Under the pieces are notes generated by a model. That model was not told the origin of the DNA. It ran no database searches and worked only from the letters and a program-made list of their open reading frames with translations. The translations under genes were made by a program, and so were the position numbers. This document shows positions 1 to 20,225 of a stretch of 64,000 nt of DNA, in pieces (the stretch's first letter is position 1; the number at the start of each line of letters is the position of its first letter). The stretch comes from Lamellibrachia satsuma (Eukaryota > Annelida > Polychaeta > Sabellida > Siboglinidae), in assembly GCA_033239005.1 (NCBI GenBank), contig BSQZ01000038.1:476001-540000 (forward strand), written 5' to 3'.

Positions 1-80
1 GTGTAGCCCGCCCTTATCAGATATCTGTCAATTCTATTTTTAAACATTCACACTACTAGCATTAGCACAATCAATTGATT
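1..80 (-). mobile_element. 3' fragment of CR1-like LINE cut by the window edge
   Basis: It starts gtgtagcccgcccttatcag and matches the region encoding the ORF2 C-terminus of the copy at 57991-62100, continuing into ...catttcattttg divergence after about base 80. The rest lies outside the window. Confidence 0.8.
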
Positions 81-1026
81 ATATATTAATCGTGTTTCTG
101 TGAAACATTTCTGCCCAGCATTTCATTTTGAAAATGGTTTATTTCATTGCCAAATGTTCAGTTTTGTGAACATGGTATTTGTTCATAGCAGGATGTATGT
201 GGGCAGGGTAGAGGTATCTAGTTTGGACGAGTGACTACCTTGGACAAATGCAGAACATAATTTCCCAGTTCAAGTCTTAGTGCAGCTATTGTGTTTAATG
301 CGTAAGAATTATTTAGCAAACACATTGAATTGTTTAAGTGGATGCGTTTATTTAAATTTATGTAACATATCTTGTACGTGAATGGGCAATAAGTGCTCTA
401 GGAATATTGTGTATAATTATATTTTTATTGACTGAATGCACGTTTTTAGCAGATTTTAAGTTACAGTGGCGCTACCTGGGTGTTAAAACAGTGCTGAAGT
501 TATTGTTTACAGTGGTGCTACATGGGTACTGCAGCGAAGAGATATTTTACAACCACTGCAGATCTGTGCACTCTATCAAGCTGTAGTTCAATCAAACTAT
601 TACACTGATTATGGGTAACTTGACAGTGAGATGTATGCTTAACAAGTACAGTTACCCTGAACTTGAGCTGTGGGACACAATAATGTTACTTTGTTGCAAC
701 AAAGACATGCTGTTTACATCGCAGGCTGTGATACTGGATACAACTGTATATGCGTGTTTGTATTACAGCTGTCTTGAAGTTCGCTTTTTGTTTTCTCTAT
801 AAAATGGATTTGTGCATTCAGTTGCACTACATATGTGGCATGGTATTAGTCGTGTTTTATGTACACACAAGCAGCATGTTTTGTATCCACAATGTCTTCT
901 ACGCACGCACGCATGCACGCACGCGCAAAACTAGATTTAGCAAGATTGCCAACCAATTGTGTTTTTAAACTGCTGGCACTACTTGATATGATGGCAAGAA
1001 ACATTAAGAAGAGAAAGATAATAACT

Positions 1027-1552
1027 CACCTGGAGTTGATGGGATACCACCAAAATTGTAAAGTAAATTAGTACACCACTTGCAAAAGTGTTTAACTTGT
1101 CACTAGAAGATGGAATAGTTCCTTCAGAATAGAAAGAAGCAAACATTTTACAGTTATTTAAGAAGGGTTCGAGGAACAAATTACAGGCCAGTAAATTTAA
1201 CATCAGTTGTATGCAAATAATTAGAAACGCTAATTAGAGACCACATGGTGGAACTCCTTTTAAGACATAAATTAACAAATACGTCATAACTTGGGTTCCT
1301 AAAAGCAAGGTAATTTCTAATCAATCTTGTTTTTGGAAGAAATTACAAAGTGGGTAAATGACGGGTCACCAGTGAATGTTGTCTACTTAGATTTTTAGAA
1401 AGTTCTCGATAACGTGTCACATCAAATATTGTTACTTAAACTAGACTAAAAGCCCATGGTAGACAGGCAGAAGACAGAGTAATAGTAGATGGTGAGATCT
1501 CAACAGGAAATCTGTTTTGAGTGGGGTACCACAGGATTAGTATCAGGACCTA
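1027..1552 (+). mobile_element. Decayed CR1-like RT fragment ending in a TA microsatellite
   Basis: It corresponds to the stretch from the GVDGIPPK codons to SGVPQGSVLGP of ORF2, with many stops and deletions. The match stops where the intact element has ttaatatatataaatgat, and an alternating TA tract follows directly. Confidence 0.82.
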
Positions 1553-1554
1553 TG

Positions 1555-1634
<80 letters not shown>

Positions 1635-1652
1635 GTATATATATATATGATA

Positions 1653-1697
<45 letters not shown>

Positions 1698-2310
1698 CAC
1701 CTTCGAGTGTGCCGCTATGTGGCAGCACTCAGCTTGTAAGTCTAGTCCAAACATTCACGGGGTCCACGCGCTCTGCATCCTAAGATGTGATAGCGTTCTG
1801 GATACACATTGTTCACAGGTAACTAGTCGAGTCGCCAGGTGTTGCACGGAAGAAAAGGCAGCGACTGCAAGAGCTTATGACTCCTTGCACTACCTAGTGA
1901 CATTTTTTATAGAGCAATACCCATGTCAATGACAGCTTCATATCCAACTGCCGGTTTCACGAAGTGTTCGAGCCGTACGAAGGAACTTATGTGGACGTTT
2001 GACGTTGATCACGTAACTCAGAACAAGCGTAGAAAACACGCATAGCGTTTCGAACGAGTGTACATAACTACGAACTCCTTTTGTCCTGAGTTGCGCCATC
2101 TACGTCAAATGTTCACATTCGTAATATTTTCACCCCGGTGCAATTTGGACATTTTTAATGTACGAACCATCCCCGTGGGTTAAAAAAATTTCAACCCCTT
2201 ACATGAGAAACTGACATAATTACGAGGAAACATACAGAGAGACAGAACCACACGCTACTTAATAGCACAGTAGCTTGAAGCTTTAGTTAGCGTCCTTTTG
2301 ACTTGAACAT

Positions 2311-2738
2311 ATACGATACAATACGATAGTTTGCAGCGTGGTGGTTTACCGTGTTGTGCATCGCATGGTGAGCCCCACTTTACCATGACAGTCTCTGTCA
2401 CACTTGCTGCAAGTGAAGACAGTAGGTTGAGATGGCGCAGGTTCTAAATAACTTTGTTTTCTAAGGTCATTTTTCTCAGCCAAGTTCTGTGGTACGTTTC
2501 TCTACTGTTCTGATGCCCTTCTGATACGATACAATACGATAGTTTGCAGCGTGGTGGTTTACCGTGTTGTGCATCGCCTGGTGAGCCCCACTTTACCATG
2601 ACAGTCTCTGTCACACTTGCTGCAAGTGAAGACAGTAGGTTGAGATGGCGCAGGTTCTAAATAACTTTGTTTTCTAAGGTCATTCTTCTCAGCCAAGTTC
2701 TGTGGTACGTTTCTCTACTGTTCTGATGCCCTTCTGAA
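2311..2738 (+). repeat. Tandem duplication, 214 bp x 2
   Basis: acgatacaatacgatagttt recurs at an offset of 214 nt, and the two copies (2311-2524, 2525-2738) differ at only a few bases, so the duplication is recent. No open frame of note. Confidence 0.9.
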
Positions 2739-3399
2739 CACTCAGCCTCCGAAGGTTTTGATCATCGGCGGTTGGAGAATGACCGATGCCCGCCATCTTC
2801 ATGTCACACTTGCATATGTTCGTAGCGGAGACACTGATGGCCAGTGGGCCGCGGCCAATTGACTACCATACACAATAGCTTTAATGCTATCACTAGTTAT
2901 AGTCACATTGTTACTGCGTGTGGGTAGTCGGTTGAGTCATCGCTTTAACACAACGTGCGATGCAGCGCTAACGAGGTGCGCGATAGACACTCGCTGTCAT
3001 GTACAAAAGCAACAAACACACTCAAGTAACGAGTCGTCCGTACATAAAACAGGGCCGTAATGCATAGGCGTGCCGGGCAAGCCTTGTGCCGCGGCAATTA
3101 AGCTACACTAAATGCCTTGATCCAGGACATACTGCACCCCGCGGGGTGATACTCCATCACTTGGCTAAATGACAACGGACGTAGTTATCACCGGTTTTCG
3201 CAGTGTCTGAGTTTTAGGATCCATGTTACGTACAACAACGACCTCCTTCCTGGGTGGTCGTTGTCCGTAACTTATTCAAGAACGCATATCGTTCTATAAT
3301 GGTTCCTGCCTCGACGATGTTGAACAGTGTTGCACTGTTCGTGTAAGTATGAACACAAACCCTGATTCAAGCACGTTACTACAACAGTGGTGCTCATTC

Positions 3400-3598
3400 A
3401 GTCATCAATCTCCACAGCAAAGCCTTCAGCTAAATACCATCCACATCAGCAAGAACTGTTATAATACCTCCTATTTTCGAAATACACTAACATATTGCAA
3501 CTCACTCCCAGACACAATAACCAACATCACAGAACTACAACACTTTAAGCAAGCTCCCAGCCAGTTCCAACCAAACCCGACTAAGCAGTATTGTTAAA
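3400..3598 (+). mobile_element. Possible RT C-terminal remnant
   Basis: The frame reads SYFRNTLTYCNSLPDTITNI, then TELQHFKQ, like the (W)NSLPxxI...FKxxL ending of many non-LTR RT proteins. It ends where a 56-bp tandem repeat begins. Confidence 0.45.
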
Positions 3599-3768
3599 TC
3601 AATACAAAAACCTCTCAAAAGTATGACCATGGGCGTTGTCCACAACGGGCGTCAATCAATACAAAACCTCTCAAAAGTAAGAACTTGGGCGTTGTCCACA
3701 ACGGGCGTCAATCAATACAAAACCTCTCAAAAGTAAGAACTTAGGCGTTGTCCACAACGGGCGTCAAC
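3595..3768 (+). repeat. Tandem repeat, about 56 bp x 3
   Basis: Units contain caatacaaaacctctcaaaa and gcgttgtccacaacgggcgt, an internal partial palindrome (gttgtccacaac). Confidence 0.88.
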
Positions 3769-4647
3769 CGGAATATCGCTACATGCAGCGTAAAGTTGTC
3801 TCAAGTCACACATTCGATCAGGTCCACGTCTCTACCAGTCACAAACAAGAGGGTGCAACACGGCTTTATTAGCGGAACTAAGCTGGTTCCGTGGCGCCTT
3901 CTGGCTAGCGACACACACAGCCCGCTAGCAACAGAAGGGATTCAAGCTCATGAACAATAAAATAAAAATTCCTATAAAGGACGCAGCAGTGCGGCGTGGA
4001 ACGAATCTTCTACCAGGCTTTGTTAACATTTTCGCCATTCTGTAGTGTTTTCTGATTTGTGTACTCTGTCGTTTGAAACGCTGTTAGGTGTGGCACTGAG
4101 TCCCCGACATTCAACTAGTTGAGGCTATGTCTACATCATCGTCATCATTGAAGAAGCCCCAGTTAGTCATTCGGAGGTTTTACTTTACGCAGAGGGTCAA
4201 TGTACTTGGGATCTTTCTCCCCTGAACATACCTGAATGCTTGCAAGACGTCTACTGGACTTAACATACACTTTAAGAAAACACGGTACAAAGTTCCAGTA
4301 GAAAACCTTTCCAATTATACATCATTAAAATACGTTATCACGTATTTAATGTGTCCATGTTATAGACACATATGTGCGTTGCCCTTTGGAACACTATTTT
4401 CAGTTAATAGACAACGTAGCTGAGTTGCGTTTGAAAAATAGTAAGAGTGTCCCAAAAAATCGTTTTGTCTCGTCCATGGGGCAAGAGGGTCCATAGCTCC
4501 CTCCCCGTGGTTTTCACTTAGATGAACGAATCGTTGCCTGAAAATAACATGTATACATACAATTGGTATGACAGTAATATATCAGGCTATCATAGTTACA
4601 TAGTCTTAAAATTGGGTCTAACATATCATACATACCTTGTAATCCAT

Positions 4648-5035
4648 AGATTTAACAAGATTTAACAAGATTGCCATCCCAAACAACAAGTTCCAGATGG
4701 CAAGTGGACAAGGAAGCCATTGGCTTATCGAGAGTCCAACAGTTTTCTCATCTATGTGTAGCTCGCCCTTATCAAATATCTGTCAATTCTATTTTTAAAC
4801 ATATTCACACTACTAACATTAACACAATCATTTGGCAGTTTGTTCCATTCATTTATCACCCTCTGTGAGAAAGAGTACTTTCTCATGTCCAACCTACACT
4901 GCTCCTTAACTAATGCTGCTTTGTGTACTCTAGTTTTACTGCCTTCTTTAAGTTTGAAGAACATATTCCTATCAACATCCTCATAACCGTTCACTATTTT
5001 ACACACTTCTATTTGGTCTCCTCTCCATACATAAT
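4648..5035 (-). mobile_element. CR1-like LINE 3' end
   Basis: It contains two ttaacaagat tail units, the conserved 3' UTR (agatggcaagtggacaagg and attggcttatcgagagtcca), and an 84-codon open end of ORF2 (MFFKLKEGSKTRVHKAALVK to WNKLPNDCVN). It is very similar to the copy at 57991, so young. Confidence 0.88.
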
Positions 5036-5910
5036 ATAATATTGGTTTAGTAACATTCCATCATAGTTACAACCTACAGGCTAGCAGAACGTAAACTATT
5101 CAATGTTCATATTATATTAAATGTATTACACATAGTTGGGCATGCATACTACATTTAATACATCATGACAATGTGCGTGTGTGATACGACATATGGCACA
5201 TGCATAACGTGCGCCTTAACACGATGTATGCAAAACACAACATACCATTGCCCATTTTGCATTGTCTGACCTGTCAACTAAATAATAACACTATCATGTC
5301 GCCGATTAAGTTCACGAGTCACATCGTTATTTAGTGAGTTGCACTAGTTTTACTATTGGCGAAATCAGTGCAAATAATTGATCAATATACAATTTAATTA
5401 CGTATTTCTTGTGTTGATGAACTTTCGGGGTGGGTATCCAATATATGTTAGCATCATTTTGTACGAGATTTTGGGACGTTCTGAGTTTTATAGTATGCGT
5501 ACCTGATGGGGGTAGGGGCGTCTTGGCTCGGGGCCGTGTTGCCCAAGGTTACCCTAACATACTAACCCCTAAGCCACTGTTGGTCACTTATCGTAGACTG
5601 CGTGTCGATCTGGTAACATCGTGTACATGACGTCAACATCAACTACGTCATACCATAGAGGGGTCGCAGCTGAATAATTTAGCTGGAGTTCGGTTCACTG
5701 GACAAGAGCAACGGGAGTTTTGGTTCTATGACGGCGTCGTAAAACGAGGGCTCTTCTAATGATGTAACGCTTATTGTAACAATCAGTGTGCGTCGTCAAT
5801 GACGGAACGATCTGACGACGAGTATTCCTCTGTTTCGGGTAATGCAGTTCCGGTAATAAAATTTGTTTCATTTCCACCTGAATTGAGCTTGACTAATTGG
5901 TAATCCTGAC

Positions 5911-5941
<31 letters not shown>

Positions 5942-6442
5942 TGTGTGTGCGTGCATGCGTGCGTGCGTGCGTGTGTGTGACTTGTAATCATTGTCCTTAA
6001 TCAAACTGTCCATATTACTAAAAGTGTTGTTATTTGATTACCCTTTATGACTAAGATTTTTTTGATAATTGTGTTAGTTATTTTGAGCATCAGTCGGTCA
6101 AGCACACACGAGTACGTTTGGGCGTACCTACGATACCAATTTGGCGGCCAAACCCACCGGGGTACGTTGAAACACCGACCAGTTCAGCATCAGTGAGGAT
6201 GTCGGATTATGAAAAAAAGGCAGATTGATGATAATATTATAAACAAGTAAGATGAATCATCAGACATGCGGAAATTAAGTCAAACAATATGTCCAGAGGA
6301 GTAACGAGAGTTGTTGGACGACATGTTGACATATTGACGAAACAAAGGAATGTTGGAACTGTAAGAGAAATAAGAAACAATTGTTTTGTTTGAGAAACAG
6401 ACGTTGTGTTCAGGTGTCGTCAGTAAAACGAGCAACCTACAC

Positions 6443-6500
6443 TGGGGCGCGGTGGCGTAGCGGTCGGAACATTGGACTCTCAAGCGAGATAACGCTTTAT
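6443..6500 (+). mobile_element. Possible SINE head fragment
   Basis: ggggcgcggtggcgtagcgg followed by a Leu/Ser-like anticodon region (ggactctcaagcgag) resembles the 5' half of a tRNA-derived SINE. There is no B box downstream. Confidence 0.4.
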
Positions 6501-7059
6501 AAGAACATACATTTACCTTTTGGCTTGCACGCACGAATGCACGCACGCATGCACGCACGCACGCACACATATATGAAAGTAAACGCACGTGATTGTCGAC
6601 GCACTTATACAAACACATAATAAACGAGGCATGGTTAAGTTTATTAACCTATCTGATCTTCTAAGGATTATTTGTATCCGATTTTCTGTTCGTGGAACAT
6701 CACGATTTCTTTTAACTTTGGGCGTTGGTCTTATTCGTAGCGTTATAACATAGCGTTATAACGTAGCGTTATAACGCGCACTCCGGCAGCTTAATGTTTT
6801 CCAAACTATCTATGAAGCAAGCAGTTTTACAACTTACGCAAGTTGAATGATATTTCTAGTATGAATGTCCTCGTCGTATGGCAGGTGGTAACATCATCGT
6901 TGGGTCAATATTGTAAAACTGTAAGAGCTATTTTATCAGGGTTTGTCTGTAGTTTAAGAATGAGTCAGGAATTGATTGATTGACAACCTCCCAACCTCGA
7001 ATTCATAAGTGGCTTGTCAGTCAACATCGCGGGTCGTGAACAAGTTGGCAGCCTGCCAA

Positions 7060-7165
7060 CACCAACAACATCGGCTGGTTGCCAACACTTGGGTGGCTAG
7101 TGGTTTGACATCTTGCCAACACTTGGGTGGCTAGTGGTTTGACATCTTGCCAACATCAGGGCCTC
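7060..7165 (+). repeat. Tandem repeat, about 34 bp
   Basis: cttgggtggctagtggtttg and acatcttgccaacac repeat twice within a longer region of gccaac-rich degenerate copies (6985-7190). Confidence 0.75.
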
Positions 7166-8270
7166 GCGAAACTTGTCAACCTGCCAACAAATAATACGCC
7201 GTTTTGATTGGTTGGCACATCTATGACACAGAAACATCTCTCACTAAGCTTGTCTGGCTTTTGGTAAATCATATACATATAATTATTATTTATTGATGTA
7301 TTGTGTAAATATTGCTCATATTGTTTGTACAGAATTGTTGGTCGCGACCCTTTAAGAGCGCTTCTATGCATAACTACTCTAACATGTTTATTCACATTAC
7401 TAGTTTTATGATACAAATGCTGTAGTTTCGAGGAAAAGCTGACGGCAAAGACAATTGTTTCACCGGGAAACATTTGAACTAAGGAAGTTGAGTGTTAAGT
7501 GCAGACGTTCTAAAGTCTATGTCCTTAAATGTGCAGATGCTGTGCAGGTGGTGGTAATGTACTGTGTCGTCTCATCAGTATTGTTTAATATTTACTATTC
7601 ACTGCACACGCTTAATATCAGTACCGTTTATCAGTTTCTAGAGATACTTAATGGTGTATTTTATTCCTAGCCATATAGGACACCCATTGCTATCTCGCGA
7701 TATTCTGCCATAAGGGCTTTTAGGTCGTCAGCTTGAATCTAACTGGTTCTAGGAACGTTCTGCATATATTTTGTATGTAATCTTATTCAAAGGTCTGTAA
7801 CAATAAGTGCATGCAGGTGTACAATGGTGTGTTGGGGGTGGTGTAATTTTAGCAAAGAACGTAACTAACACGAAGGCCGGCTGGCTGGCGTGAAAACATG
7901 TAACAGGCGCGATCGCAGCGCCACGCAGCGTCGACTGTTTAACAGGATGACGGTCCATCGAAAACGAGACGTGGCATGACGTCACAGTGGAACATGACGT
8001 GGCACCATACCTGTGTACGGTACTGGCACCACGTAGTATTCTACACCAAAGAACGTACATGACATGTACAATATTACACAGGCAAACATAAACGGTCTTC
8101 TTGTTAGCTACGTTCTCTGATTTGCTTGTGTATCTTATATCAACACAGATTTCTCAGAAGGCGACGCAATTGTTGACGTCATATTTGTCACGAACAATTA
8201 CGGACAGACGCGCAGAGAAAGTGCGACAAAGTCGGTAAACATTGACCCATGGTACCACACTGCGCTGTGG

Positions 8271-15353
<7,083 letters not shown>

Positions 15354-15516
15354 CTATAACAACGGCATATACTGTTATGAGTCGGTTCTAAATCTGAAGT
15401 ACTATCCTCAACGCTCTTTAAGAGTCAAAGAGAAGACACTGGGCGCGTAGGTTTGACGCAGGTAGTAACTATTAAGTTTGTCCTGCTGGTTACCGTACAG
15501 TTTGTGGGGGAAAGAT

Positions 15517-15581
<65 letters not shown>
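15517..15581 (+). repeat. GA microsatellite
   Basis: About 32 uninterrupted AG units, a purine-only tract. Confidence 0.97.
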
Positions 15582-15585
<4 letters not shown>

Positions 15586-15819
15586 TATGGGAGAGATATG
15601 AAGAGGGGAGAGTGTGAGAAAGACACGACCGCACACCTTTACGCACGCACGCATGCACGCACGCACGTCCGCACACATATTGACATTGCCCGTAGCAGAC
15701 AATATTTACACTCGGACGTATGTCACAGTCATGTTCGATTCGATAACTCTTATGAAACGTCTATCGGATGCATCAACATATCGGCACCAAATGTTCATTA
15801 TTATGATTCCAGGTACACA

Positions 15820-15872
15820 TTTTATATAATATTTTAATATATATATATATATATATTAAAATATTATATAAA

Positions 15873-15910
<38 letters not shown>
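15820..15910. repeat. AT-only palindrome and TA tract
   Basis: tttatataatattttaat and its exact inverse attaaaatattatataaa flank a short TA run, giving a roughly 50-nt perfect AT palindrome (about 15820-15871), followed by another TA run. Confidence 0.85.
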
Positions 15911-15911
<1 letters not shown>

Positions 15912-18463
15912 ACGGATTGGTTCACATGACAAGCTTCGTTCTCCGAAAAATCCAACATTCTCAAGATAACAGAATAATAGTACAACTAAAATTACACATG
16001 TTTAACTTTAGACAACTATTAATAATCAAGTTAGGGGAATAAATTAATATAATTTTTTATTTTAACACAACTGCAACGTTTTAGTGTTTTAGCAAACATC
16101 GGCTGCCTTCTTCGGGAATTTAATTCTGGGACTTACTTCTTCTGCTCTGCGACATGTATAATCATATTATTATTGGACTTCTTCACATTAACCATCAAGA
16201 GGACCATGTCAATGTTGAAGTTGCTATGGCAACTGTAAAATTGTGAGGACAAACACTAACTTAATGACAACGTTCAATTCTCAGAAGGATACTTACATCA
16301 TAGTTGTTACGTTCACCGACGTTTTCTGATCTATGTTTCTTCGACGACAATATTATCCATTTGGATTTGTTCTATATATATATATTCTGAATGTCATCCC
16401 AGATGCAATAAACGTTCGATATTCTTTTCTTGTATGAACATACAATAAAAAATCATAATTTTATCAGCTGGCTGTATCTTTTATTTCTCGTGGGCTTACT
16501 ATTGTCCTATCAGTTGTACTTTGGTATAACTTCGTCACACACAGTACATATTCCGTATTGCGTTCGTATGTTTATATCTGTCAACGTGCAATGCTTTATT
16601 TCTCAGTCGTCCACGATTCGGCTGTCATCAATCCTCATCTGCGAGTGGTGTCAGCTATTCGTGTGTATATCCCACCCGGTACAACATCCGTCGCATCTGT
16701 ACGTCGTCCATCACGTCTGCACTGCCGAGGCGTCCGCGTATTGGGCACAACTGTGTATCAATGATTTAATATGTTAACAATTCAAGCTGTTTCGGTTAAG
16801 ACATACCGCGACATTTCCCGTTAGTCATCGACTAATGCTGTATTCCCCGGTAATTCATCGGTCATTCGCGATATCGCTCCTCCCGTGCACATTTACGTGT
16901 ACAGCTGTACACCCGAGACGTTGATGGTGCATCTATTTACGATTGTTGCTTCTAATATTCGGGCGGCTGTCAGCACAGCGCGCACGGATAAAAAAGACAT
17001 TATTTATTTATTTGTCAGTCAGCGTTGTGCTGGCTTCCATCGTCCGTAACCATGGAAACACTGGGAGGCTTTGTTCAGCACGATACCTGACGTATTGAAC
17101 CAGTTCACAGAATCGTTGATTATCAATGAACGGACACGTCCCCGCTAGTTATGGCAGCAGAGCACGTTAGTAAAACATTGAATGTGAATAATTCGTCGAA
17201 CATTATGTTTTGGTCGGTACTAACAATCAAAATCAATGATAAATGAAGTAGAATTTGTTTCGTTAGTATACGTTAGTATTTTCGTGCATAATGTTTCTAG
17301 TTGAGTTCGGAGTGAACATACACAGTAGCTATCCTACACCTGTAAAACGTCCTAGTACAGTTGTAATACCTAACGCAACTTATTTATCACCACTAACTTA
17401 CATAAAACGCGCATGGTTGACTAAAAATAACGCCCAGTCGTCCGAATAGTCGATCTGCTGGCGTTACCATAGGAATACGTCACTGTGTATTTATGTGGTC
17501 ATTGGCTCCATATGGAGGCTGATAATGTAGCCTATGTTCTCTTTGCCTGGCCGTCTTAAAAAGACAATGTTCAGCTTGAAACTGGCAATGGGGAGACGGG
17601 GACATCATTAAAAATGGGGCACCATACTCATCGCATGCCATTTGTTTATTTTATTTTAATTTAAGCCGATCACGCAATATTTTGCTCTACATCCTATAGC
17701 TTGGAAGGTTGTGCAAACTGACGTTATCATGCTTGAAATTGTCAAATTTAGTAGTTTCGGAGCACCTAAAGTAATGTTATAGTGAGTTCATGTTCATGTT
17801 AATTATTAATAGTTAGCTTACCTGACAGTGTACTTTGGGTGATATAAATGATGAAATCAATATTATTATGCACATAGTATAGATATAGGGATAGTTGGTG
17901 GATGTGCATTGCGCAATTGGTTGTGCAAAAATATCTGATTTTAGTCTCTTATTATTTGTTATTATGAAATGATGCGTAGATCAACTATAGAGATTATGGT
18001 GGAGTTTAATATAGTTTTCCATTCTATGATATATTTTGTGTGCGTAGATGAACTTGAAAATAACACATGGATGCCACCCCGATTTCCACTTCCCACCTTG
18101 ATGGACGGGGGCAGGGAGGTGGGAGTAAGGAAACATATTTCCCGAAAGAAGGAGTAATTGGGTCAGATAGCAATGGAGTGGGCCCAAATAGCCACACGGG
18201 CGTCATATTTAGTTAGGTCGGGAACAGTGGGAATGTGACAAACCCTAAATGAGGGGTTGTTGCCCAGCTGACCAAGGGGTTCGGGACATCCTCGTGAACC
18301 AGGGGTAATGTTGTTATCACCCCACACAGATCCACCCGAATAAACGTGGAATTTATATTTTCCCAGTTGTCATTTCAACCAATGAGATTGCTAAGATTGG
18401 TCTCAACTACATCCGGGCGAGTTGTTCTCGGTAAGTGTAGTTCGCTTCGGTGATTTGAATCGC

Positions 18464-18607
18464 AAATGCTGTTAGTTAGTGTACTATTAGTTAGTGTACT
18501 ATTAGTTAGTGTACTATTAGTTAGTGTACTATTAGTTAGTGTACTATTAGTTAGTGTACTATTAGTTAGTGTACTATTAGTTAGTATACTATTAGTTAGT
18601 GTACTAT
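18464..18607 (+). repeat. 15-bp tandem repeat x about 9
   Basis: Unit tagttagtgtactat. Translates as a LLVSV repeat because 15 is a multiple of 3, but there is no support for coding. Confidence 0.93.
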
Positions 18608-19164
18608 TTCATATTTCATATCAGACAATAAGTAACACGGCAAACACTGTTATTTTTCACACAAGGGCAGCAAGCAAGGAGCGCAGGCACGAAGGGGTAT
18701 CTTGTGTTCTCAAAAGGGCAAATTGTTCGGTAAAAGGGCATACTACTAGGGAAATGTCCCAAAAGGGCACTTGTCACGGAAATAGTTTCTTAAAAGGTAA
18801 CTTTCTTTCAATGGCAAAAGGGTAACATACTAGAGACCAAAGGCCAAGAAAGGCATTTTATAGTCTAAAGCTAATTTTTCATAACAGGTACCGGGATGAC
18901 GTTCAAAAAAGGCGCCCTAATGGAGAAGTTTATCTCAAAAAGGAATAGCACTGGCAAGAATAACATATGCAACCATTGTTGTTTTCTCAAAACGTATCCG
19001 AAATGCTGCATTGCTGTGAATATAAAGTCTACGACAGCGCAGTGTGCAAAATAAATTTAGATAGCCAAATTAAAAGGGGACATCCTGGAAAGGTGAACGT
19101 TCTCCTACTTGCGTCGCTCACAATAAAAATTACTTCCTCCGTTTCATAAATTGGTATACCCAAA

Positions 19165-19797
19165 AACATCGGTTCACCTACAGCCTCACAAACATCGGTT
19201 CACCTGCAACCTCACAAACATCGGTTCACCTGCAGCCTCACAAACATCGGTTCACCCGCAACCTCACAAACATCGGTTCACCTGCAGCCTCACAAACATC
19301 GGTTCACCTGCAGCCTCACAAACATCGGTTCACCTGCAGCCTCACAAATATCGGTTCACCTGCAGCCTCACAAACATCGGTTCACCTGCAGCCTCACAAA
19401 TATCGGTTCACCTGCAGCCTCACAAACATCGGTTCACCTGCAACCTCACAAACATCGGTTCACCTGCAGCCTCACAAACATCGGTTCACCTGCAGCCTCA
19501 CAAACATCGGTTCACCTGCAGCCTCACAAACATCGGTTCACCTGCAGCCTCACAAACATCGGTTCACCTGCAGCCTCACAAACATCGGTTCACCTGCAGC
19601 CTCACAAACATCGGTTCACCTGCAACCTCACAAACATCGGTTCACCTGCAGCCTCACAAACATCGGTTCACCTGCAGCCTCACAAACATCGGTTCACCTG
19701 CAGCCTCACAAACATCGGTTCACCTGCAGCCTCACAAACATCGGTTCACATGCAGCCTCACAAACATCGGTTCACCTGCAGCCTCACAAACATCGCT
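19165..19797 (+). repeat. 26-bp minisatellite x about 24
   Basis: Unit aaacatcggttcacctgcag plus cctcac, with nearly identical copies. A 245-codon frame runs through it because the unit has no stop in any frame; three units give a 26-residue period. There are no spacers, so it is not a CRISPR array, and no splice or start context supports a gene. Confidence 0.95.
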
Positions 19798-19987
19798 GCA
19801 GGACCAAATAAGCCAGATTCTTGTATTTCTTGTGTTTCAAGCTGTTAGAACGAACCAGGAGTGCGAATTACGAAAAATAATAACATGATGCCTAGAAACC
19901 GGTTATTTTACATACTTGTAACCGTGACCGCATCAAACGCATCCATGCAGATTAATTACAAACGTGTATATATGTGTTCTTGTAGGG

Positions 19988-20110
19988 GGCAGCCGTGGCC
20001 TAGTGGTTAAGGTGTTGGACTCTAAATTCGAGGGTTGTGAGTTCAACACCCACACTGGGTCACGGTTCGTTTTCGAAGTTGAGTTGCTTAGCAATTTCGT
20101 TTACCCTAGT
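19988..20110 (+). mobile_element. tRNA-derived SINE-like unit
   Basis: An A-box-like tggcctagtgg and a B-box-like gagttcaacaccc lie about 45 nt apart in a tRNA-like head, followed by an unrelated body with no 3' CCA context. The acceptor stem does not close, so it is not a tRNA gene. Confidence 0.6.
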
Positions 20111-20160
20111 CTACTCAGCTGCAAATGAGTACAAACACTGTTTGGAAGGTACCTTATAGT

Positions 20161-20225
20161 GACTCTCCTGAACTAGTCAGTTATACTGACTCTCCTGGAC
20201 TAGTTCAGGAGAGTCAGTATAACTG
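20161..20225. repeat. Nested perfect inverted repeats (two alternative hairpins)
   Basis: The segment 20161-20178 is the exact inverse of 20198-20215 (18 bp), and 20178-20197 is the exact inverse of 20206-20225 (20 bp, 8-nt loop). The two stems share sequence and cannot form together. Confidence 0.93.

Larger units (their letters stand above)
1700..8270. other. Gene-free stretch
   Basis: Apart from the repeats listed (tandems at 2.3, 3.6 and 7.1 kb, LINE remnants at 3.4 and 4.6 kb, GTGC/CGCA microsatellites at 5911-5979 and 6530-6572), no frame with splice support was found. The open frames are short and of random composition. Confidence 0.6.

Noticed and set aside
19165..19797. CRISPR-like direct repeats
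   Set aside because: The units are contiguous with no unique spacers, and the DNA is from an animal.
19151..19888. 245-codon open frame
   Set aside because: It is the translation of a 26-bp tandem repeat with no stop in any frame; no start context, splice site or codon bias.
19988..20060. Possible tRNA gene
   Set aside because: A and B boxes are present but the acceptor stem does not close and it continues into a SINE-type body.
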